From contig CAJXWJ010000016.1 in assembly GCA_913062925.1 (NCBI GenBank), positions 1-55,339 of the forward strand: a stretch of DNA of 55,339 bases, given 5' to 3'. This DNA comes from an uncultured Pseudorhodobacter sp. (GTDB taxonomy: Bacteria; Pseudomonadota; Alphaproteobacteria; Rhodobacterales; Rhodobacteraceae). Made by a program: the position numbers and the translations under genes. The notes under the pieces are model-generated. The model was not told where the DNA came from, ran no database searches, and worked only from the letters and a program-made list of their open reading frames with translations. Shown here one piece after another: positions 26,876 through 35,675 of this stretch (within the stretch, counting starts at the first letter, position 1; every line of letters begins with the position of its first letter).

Positions 26876-27684
26876 TGCAAAGCTTGGCGGCCCGCGCGGT
26901 CGAGGTTCTAAGCACCGCGGATGGCCGCGCCAAAACCGCGCTGTCGCATGCCCATGCGGCGGCATGGCGCGCGGCGCGGGCGGCGGGGGATGCGATGCCG
27001 GTGGGCCAAGCCAGCCCGCCGCAGCGCCCCGCCCGCCCTGCCAAGCCCGATCTGTTAGACCCGCGCGATGTGCCGCGCCGCCGCTCTAACACCGCCAGCG
27101 GACGGCTGGCGCTGCTGCATGCCGTCGCCCATATCGAGCTGAACGCAGTCGATCTGCATTGGGATATGGTCGCGCGCTTTGCAGATCAGCCGATGCCCTT
27201 GGGCTTTTATGACGATTGGGTGCAGGCGGCAGATGACGAATCCAAACATTTCAACCTGATGTGCGATTGTCTTGAGGCCGCGGGCAGCCATTACGGTGCG
27301 ATGCCCGCGCATGCCTTTATGTGGCAGGCCGCCGAAGACACCGCAGATGACTTTCTGGGCCGGCTGGCCGTGGTGCCGATGGTGCTGGAGGCGCGGGGGT
27401 TGGATGTCACCCCCGGCATGATCGCCCTGTTCACCAAGGCTGGCGACACCGCAGCGGTCAGCGCGCTTGAGACGATTTACGCCGAAGAGGTCGCCCATGT
27501 TGCCTATGGCTCGAAATGGTTCAACTGGCTTTGTGGGCGTGCGGGACATGACCCGAAACCGGTGTTTCATAAACTTGTACGACAGTATTTCCACGGCAGC
27601 CTAAAGCCACCCTTCAACACCGAAAAGCGCGCCGAAGCCGGATTGCCTCCCGATTTCTACTGGCCCTTGGTGGAAAAAGCCTAG
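26875..27684 (+). CDS. DUF455 ferritin-like protein
   Basis: 269 residues from ATG 26875, which overlaps the bcp stop (TGATG), so the two are translationally coupled. Ferritin-like four-helix bundle recognised by metal-type E/H motifs: AHIELNAVDLHWDM, ADDESKHFNLMCDCLEA, EARGLDVTPGM and ETIYAEEVAHVAYGSKWF. The N-terminal 70 residues are Ala/Pro/Arg-rich and probably flexible. The family has no settled function; the coupling to a peroxiredoxin suggests oxidative or metal-related chemistry, which is inference. A terminator follows. Confidence 0.88.
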   Translation: MQSLAARAVEVLSTADGRAKTALSHAHAAAWRAARAAGDAMPVGQASPPQRPARPAKPDLLDPRDVPRRRSNTASGRLALLHAVAHIELNAVDLHWDMVARFADQPMPLGFYDDWVQAADDESKHFNLMCDCLEAAGSHYGAMPAHAFMWQAAEDTADDFLGRLAVVPMVLEARGLDVTPGMIALFTKAGDTAAVSALETIYAEEVAHVAYGSKWFNWLCGRAGHDPKPVFHKLVRQYFHGSLKPPFNTEKRAEAGLPPDFYWPLVEKA

Positions 27685-27703
27685 GGAAAATCGGCGGTTT
27701 TCT

Positions 27704-27736
27704 GCCCAAGCTGGCGGCTTTCCGCCTTGGGCTTTT
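27704..27736 (+). terminator. Intrinsic terminator after the DUF455 gene
   Basis: GCCCAAG (27704-27710) pairs with CTTGGGC (27726-27732), with an inner GCGG/CCGC stem, followed by TTTT. Confidence 0.8.
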
Positions 27737-27844
27737 GAAAATTGGTCAAAATTCTTGCCACCCCCCCTGCCTGATGGCTAATCAGACGGCAGCCGGTAAG
27801 GCGAGAAAAGCAACAAGCCAATTTTTAGAACGGAATCTCAGCGC

Positions 27845-29173
27845 GTGATCAATACACTGGCCTACCGCATAAATCTGGTGCTGGAGCGGCATTTGCCGGA
27901 ACAAAGGTTGTTCCTCAAATCCGATACCGAGACGCGGTTTATCCGGTTGCGGCCAGCGACTCAGGCCATCGCAATCACCTTTGGCTCGATGGCTTTGGCT
28001 TGGACCATTCTTGCCACCGCGATTTTACTGATGGACTCAATCTCTGCGGGCACATCGCGCACGCAGATTGCGCGCCAACAAATGCTGTATGAACAGCGCC
28101 TTACCTCGCTTTCTGCCGATCTTGACCTGCGCTCGGAAGAGGCCGCCTCGGCGCAAGACCGCTTTAACCTTGCTTTGGCGCAGGTCTCCGAGATGCAGGC
28201 GCGCTTGCTGGCATCAGAGGACCGCCGCCGCGAATTGGAAACCGGCATCGAGGTGATCCAGAACACGCTGCGCGGCACCATTGCGCAGCGCGATGACGCC
28301 CGCGCCCAGATCGCCAGCCTTAGCGCCGAACAAGGCAGCGGGCGCAACGATCAAGAGCGGCTGCGCGACAGCGAGGCCACGGTTGAATTTCTCAGCTCGA
28401 GCCTTGGCTCGGTTGCAACCGAACGCGACCAAATCGAGGGCGTTGCGGCCAAAGCCGATGAACGCGTGGCCGCCGTTGTAAAACAAAAACAAGACCTTGA
28501 AGCACAAAACGACGAGATCTTCACCAAGCTGGAAGAGGCCCTGACGGTCTCGGTTGAACCGCTGGAAAAGATGTTCAAGAAGGCCGGGCTGTCGCCAGAC
28601 GAGCTGCTGTCCTCGGTGCGCAAGGGCTACAGCGGCGCAGGTGGGCCGCTTTTGCCGATATCCTTCTCGACAAAAGGGCAGCCGCCCTCGCGCGATGCCC
28701 TGCGTGCCAATGCCATTCTGGAAGGGCTGGATACCATCGGCCTTTACCGGCTGGCGGCCTTTAAGACCCCCTTTGCCATGCCCGTAAAAGATCGGGTGCG
28801 GATGTCATCGGGATTTGGCCGCAGGAACGATCCGATCAACGGCGCGCGCAAAATGCACGAGGGCCAGGATTTTGCTGGCGCTTACGGCACCGCGATCTAT
28901 GCCACCGCCGATGGCACCGTGGTTCATGCCGGTTGGGAAAGCGGCTATGGCCAGCTGATCCGCATCAAACATGCCTTTGGGCTTGAGACACGTTTTGGCC
29001 ATCTGTCCAAGATCCGCGTCCAAGTTGGTCAAAAGGTATCGCGCGGCGACCGGATCGGTGATATGGGCAACACAGGCCGGTCTACTGGCACACATCTTCA
29101 CTACGAGATCCGTCTTGGCGGGTCTGCGATCAATCCGATGACCTTCATAAAGGCAGCGACCAATGTTTTCTAA
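27845..29173 (+). CDS. M23 (LytM-type) peptidoglycan endopeptidase, membrane anchored
   Basis: 442 residues from a GTG start at 27845. One membrane segment at residues 40-63, then a long periplasmic coiled coil (about 70-235), then an intact LytM domain: zinc ligands H338 and D342 (MHEGQDFAG) and H419 (THLHYE), with catalytic H386 (FGHLS) and H417. All ligands are present, so it should be an active zinc endopeptidase cutting peptide cross-links. Its end overlaps the bactofilin gene by 11 bases. Such M23-bactofilin pairs shape cells elsewhere, with the filament positioning the enzyme. Confidence 0.92.
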   Translation: MINTLAYRINLVLERHLPEQRLFLKSDTETRFIRLRPATQAIAITFGSMALAWTILATAILLMDSISAGTSRTQIARQQMLYEQRLTSLSADLDLRSEEAASAQDRFNLALAQVSEMQARLLASEDRRRELETGIEVIQNTLRGTIAQRDDARAQIASLSAEQGSGRNDQERLRDSEATVEFLSSSLGSVATERDQIEGVAAKADERVAAVVKQKQDLEAQNDEIFTKLEEALTVSVEPLEKMFKKAGLSPDELLSSVRKGYSGAGGPLLPISFSTKGQPPSRDALRANAILEGLDTIGLYRLAAFKTPFAMPVKDRVRMSSGFGRRNDPINGARKMHEGQDFAGAYGTAIYATADGTVVHAGWESGYGQLIRIKHAFGLETRFGHLSKIRVQVGQKVSRGDRIGDMGNTGRSTGTHLHYEIRLGGSAINPMTFIKAATNVF

Positions 29174-29672
29174 AAGCCGCATCAACGAGCCGGGCCCGAA
29201 AGCCGGCGAAACCGAAAAGCCAAAAGCCGCGGAGGCCCCTGTGAGCAAACCAACGATGGATTTCACCCCCTCTGCGCCCAAGGGCAAAGTTGCGGCATCT
29301 GTCTTGTCAGCGGATCTGACCGTGGTCGGCAATCTGCGCACCACGGGTGACATTCAGGTTGAAGGCACCGTCGAAGGCGATATCCGCGCGCATTTGCTGA
29401 CCGTGGGCGAAACCGCCACCATCCGCGGCGAAATCGTTGCCGATGATATCGTGGTCAATGGCCGCGTGATCGGCCGTGTCCGCGGGCTGAAAGTGCGGCT
29501 GACCTCGACCGCACGGGTCGAAGGCGACATCATCCACAAGACCATTGCAATCGAATCGGGTGCGCATTTCGAAGGCTCGGTTCAGCGTCAGGACGATCCT
29601 TTGGCCACTGGCCGCACCCCTGCGCCACAAAGCCGCGTCATCACGCAACCAGCAGAACCCGTCGAAGAATAA
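29163..29672 (+). CDS. Bactofilin
   Basis: 169 residues. A central beta-helix of about 100 residues (roughly 42-145) has the bactofilin pattern: SVLSADLTVVGNLRTTGDIQ, VEGTVEGDIRA, ATIRGEIVADDIVVNGRVIG and ARVEGDIIHKTIAIESGAHF. It is flanked by disordered Lys/Pro-rich and Pro/Glu-rich tails. Bactofilins polymerise without nucleotide on the inner membrane and act as scaffolds for cell-wall enzymes. The 11-base overlap with the M23 gene indicates coupled synthesis. Confidence 0.93.
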   Translation: MFSKSRINEPGPKAGETEKPKAAEAPVSKPTMDFTPSAPKGKVAASVLSADLTVVGNLRTTGDIQVEGTVEGDIRAHLLTVGETATIRGEIVADDIVVNGRVIGRVRGLKVRLTSTARVEGDIIHKTIAIESGAHFEGSVQRQDDPLATGRTPAPQSRVITQPAEPVEE

Positions 29673-29695
29673 GCGGCACCAGCAGCTGCAAGACA

Positions 29696-29723
29696 GGCGC
29701 AAGGGGCAACCTTTGCGCCTTTT
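29696..29723 (+). terminator. Intrinsic terminator after bactofilin
   Basis: GGCGCAA (29696-29702) pairs with TTGCGCC (29713-29719), then TTTT. It lies between the converging bactofilin and DUF2189 genes. Confidence 0.8.
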
Positions 29724-29724
29724 G

Positions 29725-30501
29725 TTATGGCTGATCCCAAGCAATCGCGCGCCGATACAGGTGCCACGAGGCATGGCCAAACAGCGGCAGCACCACAAAC
29801 AGCCCCAGAAACCCCGGCAGCATCGCAGCAAAACTGGCCGCGGCAATCAGCGCGCCCCAGCCCAGCATCACCAATGGGCTTTCGCGCACCACCGCAAAAG
29901 AGGTTAGCATCGCGGTGACAAAATCAACCTCCCGCGCCAATAGCATTGGCAGGCTGACCACCGTCAGCGAAAACAGCAATGTCGAAAACATAGCCCCCAC
30001 CGCCGTGCCCACCACCAGCATGCCTAGCCCCGCAGGCGTGGCAAAGACCGTGAGGGAATTCGAGATATTGGTCATCACCGCATTGCCCAGAAACAGCGCA
30101 AAGATCATATGCGCCAGAAAGTTCCAGAACAAAAAGAACACCACGATCACCGCAGCCATCGACGGGATCTGTCGATCCTTTTGCCGAAAGATCGCCCCCA
30201 GCACACCGCCCCAGTTCAAAGGCTCGCCCGCCTCGATCCGGCGCGAGACCTCGTAAAGCCCGCAGGCGACAAAGGGCCCCAAGATCGGAAAACCCGCACT
30301 GGCCGGCAGCGTCCACCACAGCGCGCCCTTGGTGGTAAAGGCGCCGTACAACAGCCAACCGCCCAAGACATAGACAGCGGCAAAGAACAGCCCGTAAAGC
30401 GGCGCCTTGGTGAAATCGGACCAACCGGCGGCAAGGGCCGCGCGCAAGTCACTGGTCTCGACATGCAAGACCTCTGGCCGGTCGGCCTGTTTTTCTGTCA
30501 T
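29725..30501 (-). CDS. DUF2189 integral membrane protein
   Basis: 258 residues with about six hydrophobic segments. It matches DUF2189 by its N-terminal LRAALAAGWSDFTKAPLYGL, GLYEVSRRIEAGEPLNWGGV, and the C-terminal PGFLGLFVVLPLFGHASWHL followed by YRRAI. The family sits in the inner membrane and has no known function; some members occur near cytochrome oxidase genes, but here the neighbours are bactofilin and prfB. ATG 30501 is preceded by GGAGGCGACG. Confidence 0.85.
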   Translation of the reverse strand: MTEKQADRPEVLHVETSDLRAALAAGWSDFTKAPLYGLFFAAVYVLGGWLLYGAFTTKGALWWTLPASAGFPILGPFVACGLYEVSRRIEAGEPLNWGGVLGAIFRQKDRQIPSMAAVIVVFFLFWNFLAHMIFALFLGNAVMTNISNSLTVFATPAGLGMLVVGTAVGAMFSTLLFSLTVVSLPMLLAREVDFVTAMLTSFAVVRESPLVMLGWGALIAAASFAAMLPGFLGLFVVLPLFGHASWHLYRRAIAWDQP

Positions 30502-30571
30502 CGTCGCCTCCGCTTTGCTTTAGCCTAAGCGCGCAGGGGGCGATTTTGAAAGATGTATTTAGAATATGGCT

Positions 30572-31699
30572 TTAGTCATCGGCATTGGCCTCTTCGCGCG
30601 ACTTGCCCGCGACGCCCATGGCCAGGGTTGCAGCCATAAAGCGGTCGATATTGCCATCGAGCACGCCTGCCGTGTCCGAGGTTTCCTCGCCGGTGCGCAG
30701 GTCTTTCACCATCTGATAGGGCTGCAAGACATAAGACCGGATCTGGTTGCCCCAGCCCGCATCGCCCTTGTTTTCGTGCTGGGCGTTGATGGCTGCGTTG
30801 CGCTTGTCCAGTTCCACCTGATAAAGCCGCGCCTTCAGCGCGATCATACAGGCTTCGCGGTTCTGGTGCTGCGATTTCATCGAAGAGGTCACCACGATAT
30901 TGGTCGGCAAGTGGGTGATCCGCACCGCCGAGTCGGTGGTGTTAACGTGCTGCCCGCCAGCACCCGACGAGCGATAGGTATCGATGCGGATATCGCGGTC
31001 GGGGATGTCGATCTCGATATTGTCATCCACCACCGGATAGACCCAGACCGAGCTGAACGAGGTATGCCGCCGCGCCGCCGAATCAAAGGGCGAGATCCGC
31101 ACCAGCCTGTGCACGCCACTTTCCGACTTAAGCCAGCCATAGGCGTTCTTGCCCGAAATCTTATAGGCGGCAGAGCGGATGCCCGCCTCGTCGCCATCGG
31201 TTTCCGATTGCAGCTCGACCTTATAGCCCTTTTTCTCGGCCCAACGCACATACATCCGCGCAAGGATCGAGGCCCAATCACAAGATTCGGTCCCCCCCGC
31301 ACCGGCGTTGATTTCAAGGAAGGTGTCGTTGCCATCGGCCTCGCCATCCAGCAAAGCCTCAAGTTCTTTGTTGCCCGCCAATTCCACCAAGGCTTTCAGC
31401 GACTTTTCAGCCTCGGTGATGATTTCGGCGTCGCCCTCTAACTCGCCCAGCTCGATCAGCTCGACATTGTCGCGCAAGCCGGTGTCGATCAGCTTATAGG
31501 TCGAAATCTGCTCAAGCAGGCCTTGGCGTTCGCGCATCAGCTTTTGCGCCCGCGCGGGATCGTTCCACAGATCGGGATTTTCGATCATGGCGTCGAATTC
31601 CTCAAGCCGGTGGCCTGCGGTTTCCAGATCCATCCGCTGCGCCAAAAGCTTCAGCGATTTGGTGATGGCATCGACATTGTTTTGCGTTTCGGCGCGCAT
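30572..31699 (-). CDS. prfB: Peptide chain release factor 2
   Basis: Releases polypeptides at UGA and UAA stop codons. 375 residues with the class 2 signature SPF ([20 protein letters not shown]) that reads UGA, and the catalytic GGQ in [16 protein letters not shown], whose glutamine is normally methylated. The gene is one uninterrupted frame from ATG 31699; there is no in-frame UGA with a CTTTGA-like slip site near codon 25, so the programmed frameshift that controls prfB in many bacteria is absent. Confidence 0.97.
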   Translation of the reverse strand: MRAETQNNVDAITKSLKLLAQRMDLETAGHRLEEFDAMIENPDLWNDPARAQKLMRERQGLLEQISTYKLIDTGLRDNVELIELGELEGDAEIITEAEKSLKALVELAGNKELEALLDGEADGNDTFLEINAGAGGTESCDWASILARMYVRWAEKKGYKVELQSETDGDEAGIRSAAYKISGKNAYGWLKSESGVHRLVRISPFDSAARRHTSFSSVWVYPVVDDNIEIDIPDRDIRIDTYRSSGAGGQHVNTTDSAVRITHLPTNIVVTSSMKSQHQNREACMIALKARLYQVELDKRNAAINAQHENKGDAGWGNQIRSYVLQPYQMVKDLRTGEETSDTAGVLDGNIDRFMAATLAMGVAGKSREEANADD

Positions 31700-31772
31700 A
31701 GGGTGCGTCCTTCAGGAACGAGAGTTTGGCCGCGTGATACAGGCTTGTCCCGCGCGCGGCAAGCGGCAGGCG

Positions 31773-34325
31773 TCAGTAAAGCCCGCCAGAGGAAAGTGTG
31801 CCAAAATCAGCCTTCTTGGGCACCGCCTTGCTGGTGCCATCCGAGGTGACAACCGTATCGACACCGTCGCCGCGATCCACCTCGCCTTGGGCAAACAGCG
31901 GCAGGTTCGCGCCCATGGTAAAGCCGCCATCGACGATATTGCCAAAGGCCAGCATCGGGTCTTCGCCCTCGCGGAAGTATTCGGCCACCACATTTTCACC
32001 GCTGGCATCCGCCGCCAAAGGCGCACCGCTATAGCGGTCGATGTTTTGGAAATAGCCCCCCGCTGGCACCTTGAAAGCCGTGCCGCCGCGCCGCTTGACC
32101 ACCTCTTTCATGAATTCCTGAAAGATCGGCACACAAAGCGTGCCGCCATAAGCCCCCGGCCCCAACGTGCGCGGTTGGTCAAACCCCATATAGCAGCCTG
32201 CAACCGTGTTCGAAGTATAGCCAATAAACCACACATCCTTGGCGTCATTGGTGGTGCCGGTCTTGCCCGCCACCGGCACCGGCAGCTTGACCCCCGTGCC
32301 CGAGCCGCGCTGAATGACCCCCTGCATCATCGAGGTCAGCTGATAGGCGGTGATCGCATCCATCACACGCTCGCGGTTGGAGGTAATATTCACCCCCTGC
32401 CCCTGCGGCAGCCGTGGTGAGTTGCAATCGGTGCAGCTGCGCTGATCGTGGCGATATATCGTCTTGCCAAAGCGGTCTTGCACCCTGTCCACCAGCGTAG
32501 GTTCCACCCTCTCGCCACCATTGGCGAACATCGCATAGGCGGCGACCATCTTGTAAAGCGTGGTTTCCTGCGCGCCCAAAGCATTGGCCAGAACCTGCTG
32601 CAAGCTGTCATAGGCCCCGAATTTCTCGGCATAACTTGCCACCACATCCATGCCGATGTCTTGCGCGATCCGAATGGTCATCAGGTTGCGCGATTGCTCG
32701 ATGCCGGTGCGCATTGGCGTCGGACCATAGAATTTGTTTGACGAATTCTTTGGCGTCCACAGCCCCTGCGGCGTTTCAATCTCGATCGGCGCATCGACGA
32801 CAATGGTGGCAGGGCTAAAGCCAGAATCAAGCGCTGCTGCATAGACAAAGGGTTTGAACGACGACCCTGGCTGCCGCGTGGCTTGGGTGGCGCGGTTAAA
32901 CACCGAAGCCTGATAGCTAAAGCCGCCCTGCATCGACAGCACACGGCCGGTGTTCACATCCATCGCCATGAACCCGCCCTGCACCTCGGGCACTTGGCGC
33001 AGCGACCAGCGCAGCACAGCGCCGGTTTTGTCGTCGGTCAATTCGCGCAGCAAGACCACATCGCCCACCGCCAGCAGATCGGCTGCGGTCTTGGCCTTTG
33101 GCCCCAGCTTGCCCGCCTCCAGCCGCTTGCGGGCCCAAGTCACATCCTCGGCCGGCACCACCGCATCCTTGGGGCCATCCTCGACCCCAATCACCGCATC
33201 ACTTTTGCCAAGCTTCAGCACCACACCAACATGCCAGCCCTCGACATCGCGCGGCAGATCGCGGGTCTCGGACAGCGCCTTACGCCAAGCCGCCTCATCG
33301 CCCAAAACATCGGTCGCGATCACCTTACCGGTGCCGCGCCAAACGCCCTGCGCGCGGTCGTATTTTTCTAGCCCGCGCCGCAGCGCCAACTGGGCAATAG
33401 ATTGCAACTCGGGGTCCACCGTGGCGCGGATCGACAGCCCGCCGCCAAAGAATTCGCGCTCGCCAAAGGTGCCAGAAAGCTGGCGGCGAATCTCATCGGT
33501 GAAATAGCCCCGCGGCGGCAAAGACTGCCTAAACGCCGGATAATCGCCGTTCTGCACCGATTTCAACGGATCATTCAGCGAGATTTGCAGCATCGCCGCG
33601 TCGATAAAGCCGTTTTGATACATCTCGTTCAAAACATAATTGCGCCGATCGGTCAGGCGTTTCTTCTGCGACACGGGGTTATAATCCGAAGGCGCTTTCG
33701 GCATCGAGGCAAGCGTGGCGGCCTCTGCGGGCGTCAGCTGATCCAGCGTCTTGTTGAAATAGGTCTGCGCCGCGGCGGCCACCCCATAGGAATTCTGGCC
33801 CAGAAAGATCTCATTCAGGTAAAGCTCAAGGATTTTATCCTTGGAAAGCGTCTGCTCCAACCGGCTGGCCAGGATAATTTCCTTCACCTTACGCTCGACC
33901 GAACGGCTGCCATCCAGCAAAAAGTTCTTCATCACCTGCTGGGTGATGGTCGAGGCCCCGCGCGCATTGCGCCCACCCGATTTGATCGCAGCCACCCCCG
34001 CCGCGATCATACCGGTGACATCATAGCCCTTGTGGGTGTAAAAATGCTTGTCTTCCGCCGAGATAAAGGCATTTTTCACCAGATCGGGCACATCTTCAAT
34101 CGGCACGAACAGCCGCCGCTCTTGCGCAAATTCGTCAATGATCCGCCCCTCGCCCGAATAAATCCGGCTGATGGTGGGGGGCGCATATTTGGCAAGGCTC
34201 TCGTGGCTCGGCAAATCCGCCGAATACATCCAAAAAATTGCACCGACCGTCAGAGCGCCGAACATCAGGCCCAGCGTGATGGTGGTAAAGATGCCCCCTA
34301 AAAAGGACCCAATAAATCTGATCAC
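31773..34325 (-). CDS. mrcA: Penicillin-binding protein 1A (bifunctional transglycosylase/transpeptidase)
   Basis: Polymerises and cross-links peptidoglycan. I start it at GTG 34325 (850 residues, VIRFIGSFLGGIFTTITLGL, the membrane anchor), which follows AGGGG and lies downstream of the promoter at 34355-34382. An in-frame ATG at 34397 is upstream of that promoter. Domains: GT51 transglycosylase with catalytic glutamate in AFISAEDKHFYTHKGYD and RGASTITQQVMKN, an OB-like region, then the transpeptidase with the serine in RQPGSSFKPFVYAAAL, SRN in IEQSRNLMTIRIA, and KTGTTND. The upstream amidase gene amiC is a common neighbour. Confidence 0.95.
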   Translation of the reverse strand: MIRFIGSFLGGIFTTITLGLMFGALTVGAIFWMYSADLPSHESLAKYAPPTISRIYSGEGRIIDEFAQERRLFVPIEDVPDLVKNAFISAEDKHFYTHKGYDVTGMIAAGVAAIKSGGRNARGASTITQQVMKNFLLDGSRSVERKVKEIILASRLEQTLSKDKILELYLNEIFLGQNSYGVAAAAQTYFNKTLDQLTPAEAATLASMPKAPSDYNPVSQKKRLTDRRNYVLNEMYQNGFIDAAMLQISLNDPLKSVQNGDYPAFRQSLPPRGYFTDEIRRQLSGTFGEREFFGGGLSIRATVDPELQSIAQLALRRGLEKYDRAQGVWRGTGKVIATDVLGDEAAWRKALSETRDLPRDVEGWHVGVVLKLGKSDAVIGVEDGPKDAVVPAEDVTWARKRLEAGKLGPKAKTAADLLAVGDVVLLRELTDDKTGAVLRWSLRQVPEVQGGFMAMDVNTGRVLSMQGGFSYQASVFNRATQATRQPGSSFKPFVYAAALDSGFSPATIVVDAPIEIETPQGLWTPKNSSNKFYGPTPMRTGIEQSRNLMTIRIAQDIGMDVVASYAEKFGAYDSLQQVLANALGAQETTLYKMVAAYAMFANGGERVEPTLVDRVQDRFGKTIYRHDQRSCTDCNSPRLPQGQGVNITSNRERVMDAITAYQLTSMMQGVIQRGSGTGVKLPVPVAGKTGTTNDAKDVWFIGYTSNTVAGCYMGFDQPRTLGPGAYGGTLCVPIFQEFMKEVVKRRGGTAFKVPAGGYFQNIDRYSGAPLAADASGENVVAEYFREGEDPMLAFGNIVDGGFTMGANLPLFAQGEVDRGDGVDTVVTSDGTSKAVPKKADFGTLSSGGLY

Positions 34326-34354
34326 GCGACAAAACCCCTGCACTTCTTCGCGCT

Positions 34355-34382
34355 TATATACAAGCCTGCGGCCAAAGGTCAA
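34355..34382 (-). promoter_or_regulatory. mrcA promoter
   Basis: On the minus strand TTGACC (34377-34382), a 16-base spacer and TATATA (34355-34360). Start of transcription near 34348, giving a leader of about 23 bases to GTG 34325. Confidence 0.75.
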
Positions 34383-34438
34383 AACACCTTGCCGCAAAGA
34401 TCACCACAGCGGCAAAGCGCTGCCAAAATGTCGATGCC

Positions 34439-35638
34439 TCAGCGCAAAGGCAGGCTGCGGCGCGCCAGATCGTCGCTCGCCCAAGCCAGCAGCCCGGCGC
34501 GCAGCGCCTCTGCCATCGTCTGACGCCAGCCGCTGTCTTGCAACCGCGCAAGATCGGCTTGCGAGGATAAAAACCCCAACTCCAACAGCAGCGACGGAAT
34601 ATCGGCCGATTTCAACACCGAAAAGCTCGCCTCTTGCTGCGGGTGACGGTGCATCGCCAAGCCTTTGGCCGCAATCGCCGCAACCAAAGCCTCTGACAAC
34701 TTCGCCGTGCGCGGACTGGTCTGCGCGCGGGCCATATCCAACAAGACCTCGGCCACCAGATCATCTTGCTGGGCCAAATCCACACCTGCCAAAAGATCAT
34801 CGCGGTCATGCCGCTCAGCCAAAGTCGCCGAGGCTGCATCATTGGCCGCAGCAGCCAAGCGGTAGACCGTGGCCCCCACCGCCTCGCCCTGCGCAATCGC
34901 ATCGGCATGCAAAGACAAAAACACATCCGCCCCCGCCGCCCGCGCAATCGAAATCCGCTCCTCCAAAGGCACAAAGATATCGCTGTCGCGCGTCATCTGC
35001 ACCGCAAACCTGCCATCGCGCAGCAGCACTTCCTTCAAATCGCGCGCAAATTGCAGCACCAAAGCCGCCTCCGACAGCCCATCCCGCTCGGCGCCTGGAT
35101 CAAGCCCGCCATGCCCCGGATCCAGCACAACCTTGATAAGGCCCGCGTCGCGCTCGAAGGGCTGCGGCAAAATCACCGGCTTTGGCAGCGCCCAAGCGCT
35201 TGGCTCGGGCAAAGCCGCCTCGGCGGCAAAAGCCACTGGCGTGCTCGGCTCCAAGCGCAGCGCCACCCGTGTTTGCCCGCCCTGCGTCTGCATCTGCGCG
35301 CGCGCCACCAACATCGGCTGGGTCAATTCAACCACCAAGCGCGACCATCCGGGCCGAAACACCCCCGCCCGCAGCGCGCCGATCTGTTCCGAGCGCACCG
35401 GCATCTGCGCCAACCCCGCCCAATCCACCTCGCGAAAATCCAGCACCAGCCGCATCGGATCATCCAAAACCCTGACCCGCCAAGGCACCGGCTGCGACAG
35501 CATAAGCTCCAGCTCCAGCCCCGCCCCCCGATCGACAATCTGCGAGCGCCCAGCCTCCAGCCGCGCCAAAGCCGAAAGCTCTTGCGCCCCACAGGCCGAG
35601 GCCCAGATCATCAAACACAGGCTCAAAATTGCTTTCAT
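34439..35638 (-). CDS. amiC: N-acetylmuramoyl-L-alanine amidase AmiC
   Basis: Periplasmic zinc amidase that cleaves stem peptides from septal peptidoglycan. 399 residues: signal peptide (MKAILSLCLMIWASACGAQ), an AMIN targeting domain at about residues 25-135, and amidase_3 from about 170 (VVLDPGHGGLDPGAERDGLS). Zinc ligands: His in DPGHGG, Glu in SEAALVL, His in SLHADA; catalytic Glu in LLLELGFLSS. Its ATG is the one carried by repeat copy B (AGATGAAAG). It precedes mrcA by 113 bases. Confidence 0.94.
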   Translation of the reverse strand: MKAILSLCLMIWASACGAQELSALARLEAGRSQIVDRGAGLELELMLSQPVPWRVRVLDDPMRLVLDFREVDWAGLAQMPVRSEQIGALRAGVFRPGWSRLVVELTQPMLVARAQMQTQGGQTRVALRLEPSTPVAFAAEAALPEPSAWALPKPVILPQPFERDAGLIKVVLDPGHGGLDPGAERDGLSEAALVLQFARDLKEVLLRDGRFAVQMTRDSDIFVPLEERISIARAAGADVFLSLHADAIAQGEAVGATVYRLAAAANDAASATLAERHDRDDLLAGVDLAQQDDLVAEVLLDMARAQTSPRTAKLSEALVAAIAAKGLAMHRHPQQEASFSVLKSADIPSLLLELGFLSSQADLARLQDSGWRQTMAEALRAGLLAWASDDLARRSLPLR

Positions 35639-35666
35639 CTTGGTCTAAATATCCCCGCCGGAGGCG
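35636..35666 (-). repeat. Rhodobacterales-type intergenic repeat, copy B (aminotransferase-amiC gap)
   Basis: On the minus strand GCCTCCGGCGGGGATATTTA then GACCA and AGATGAAAG; the ATG is the amiC start codon. The core matches copy A before iolB. Copy B has a short CCTCCGGCGGGG dyad instead of the long GC hairpin. Confidence 0.6.
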
Positions 35667-35675
35667 AAAAGTAAA

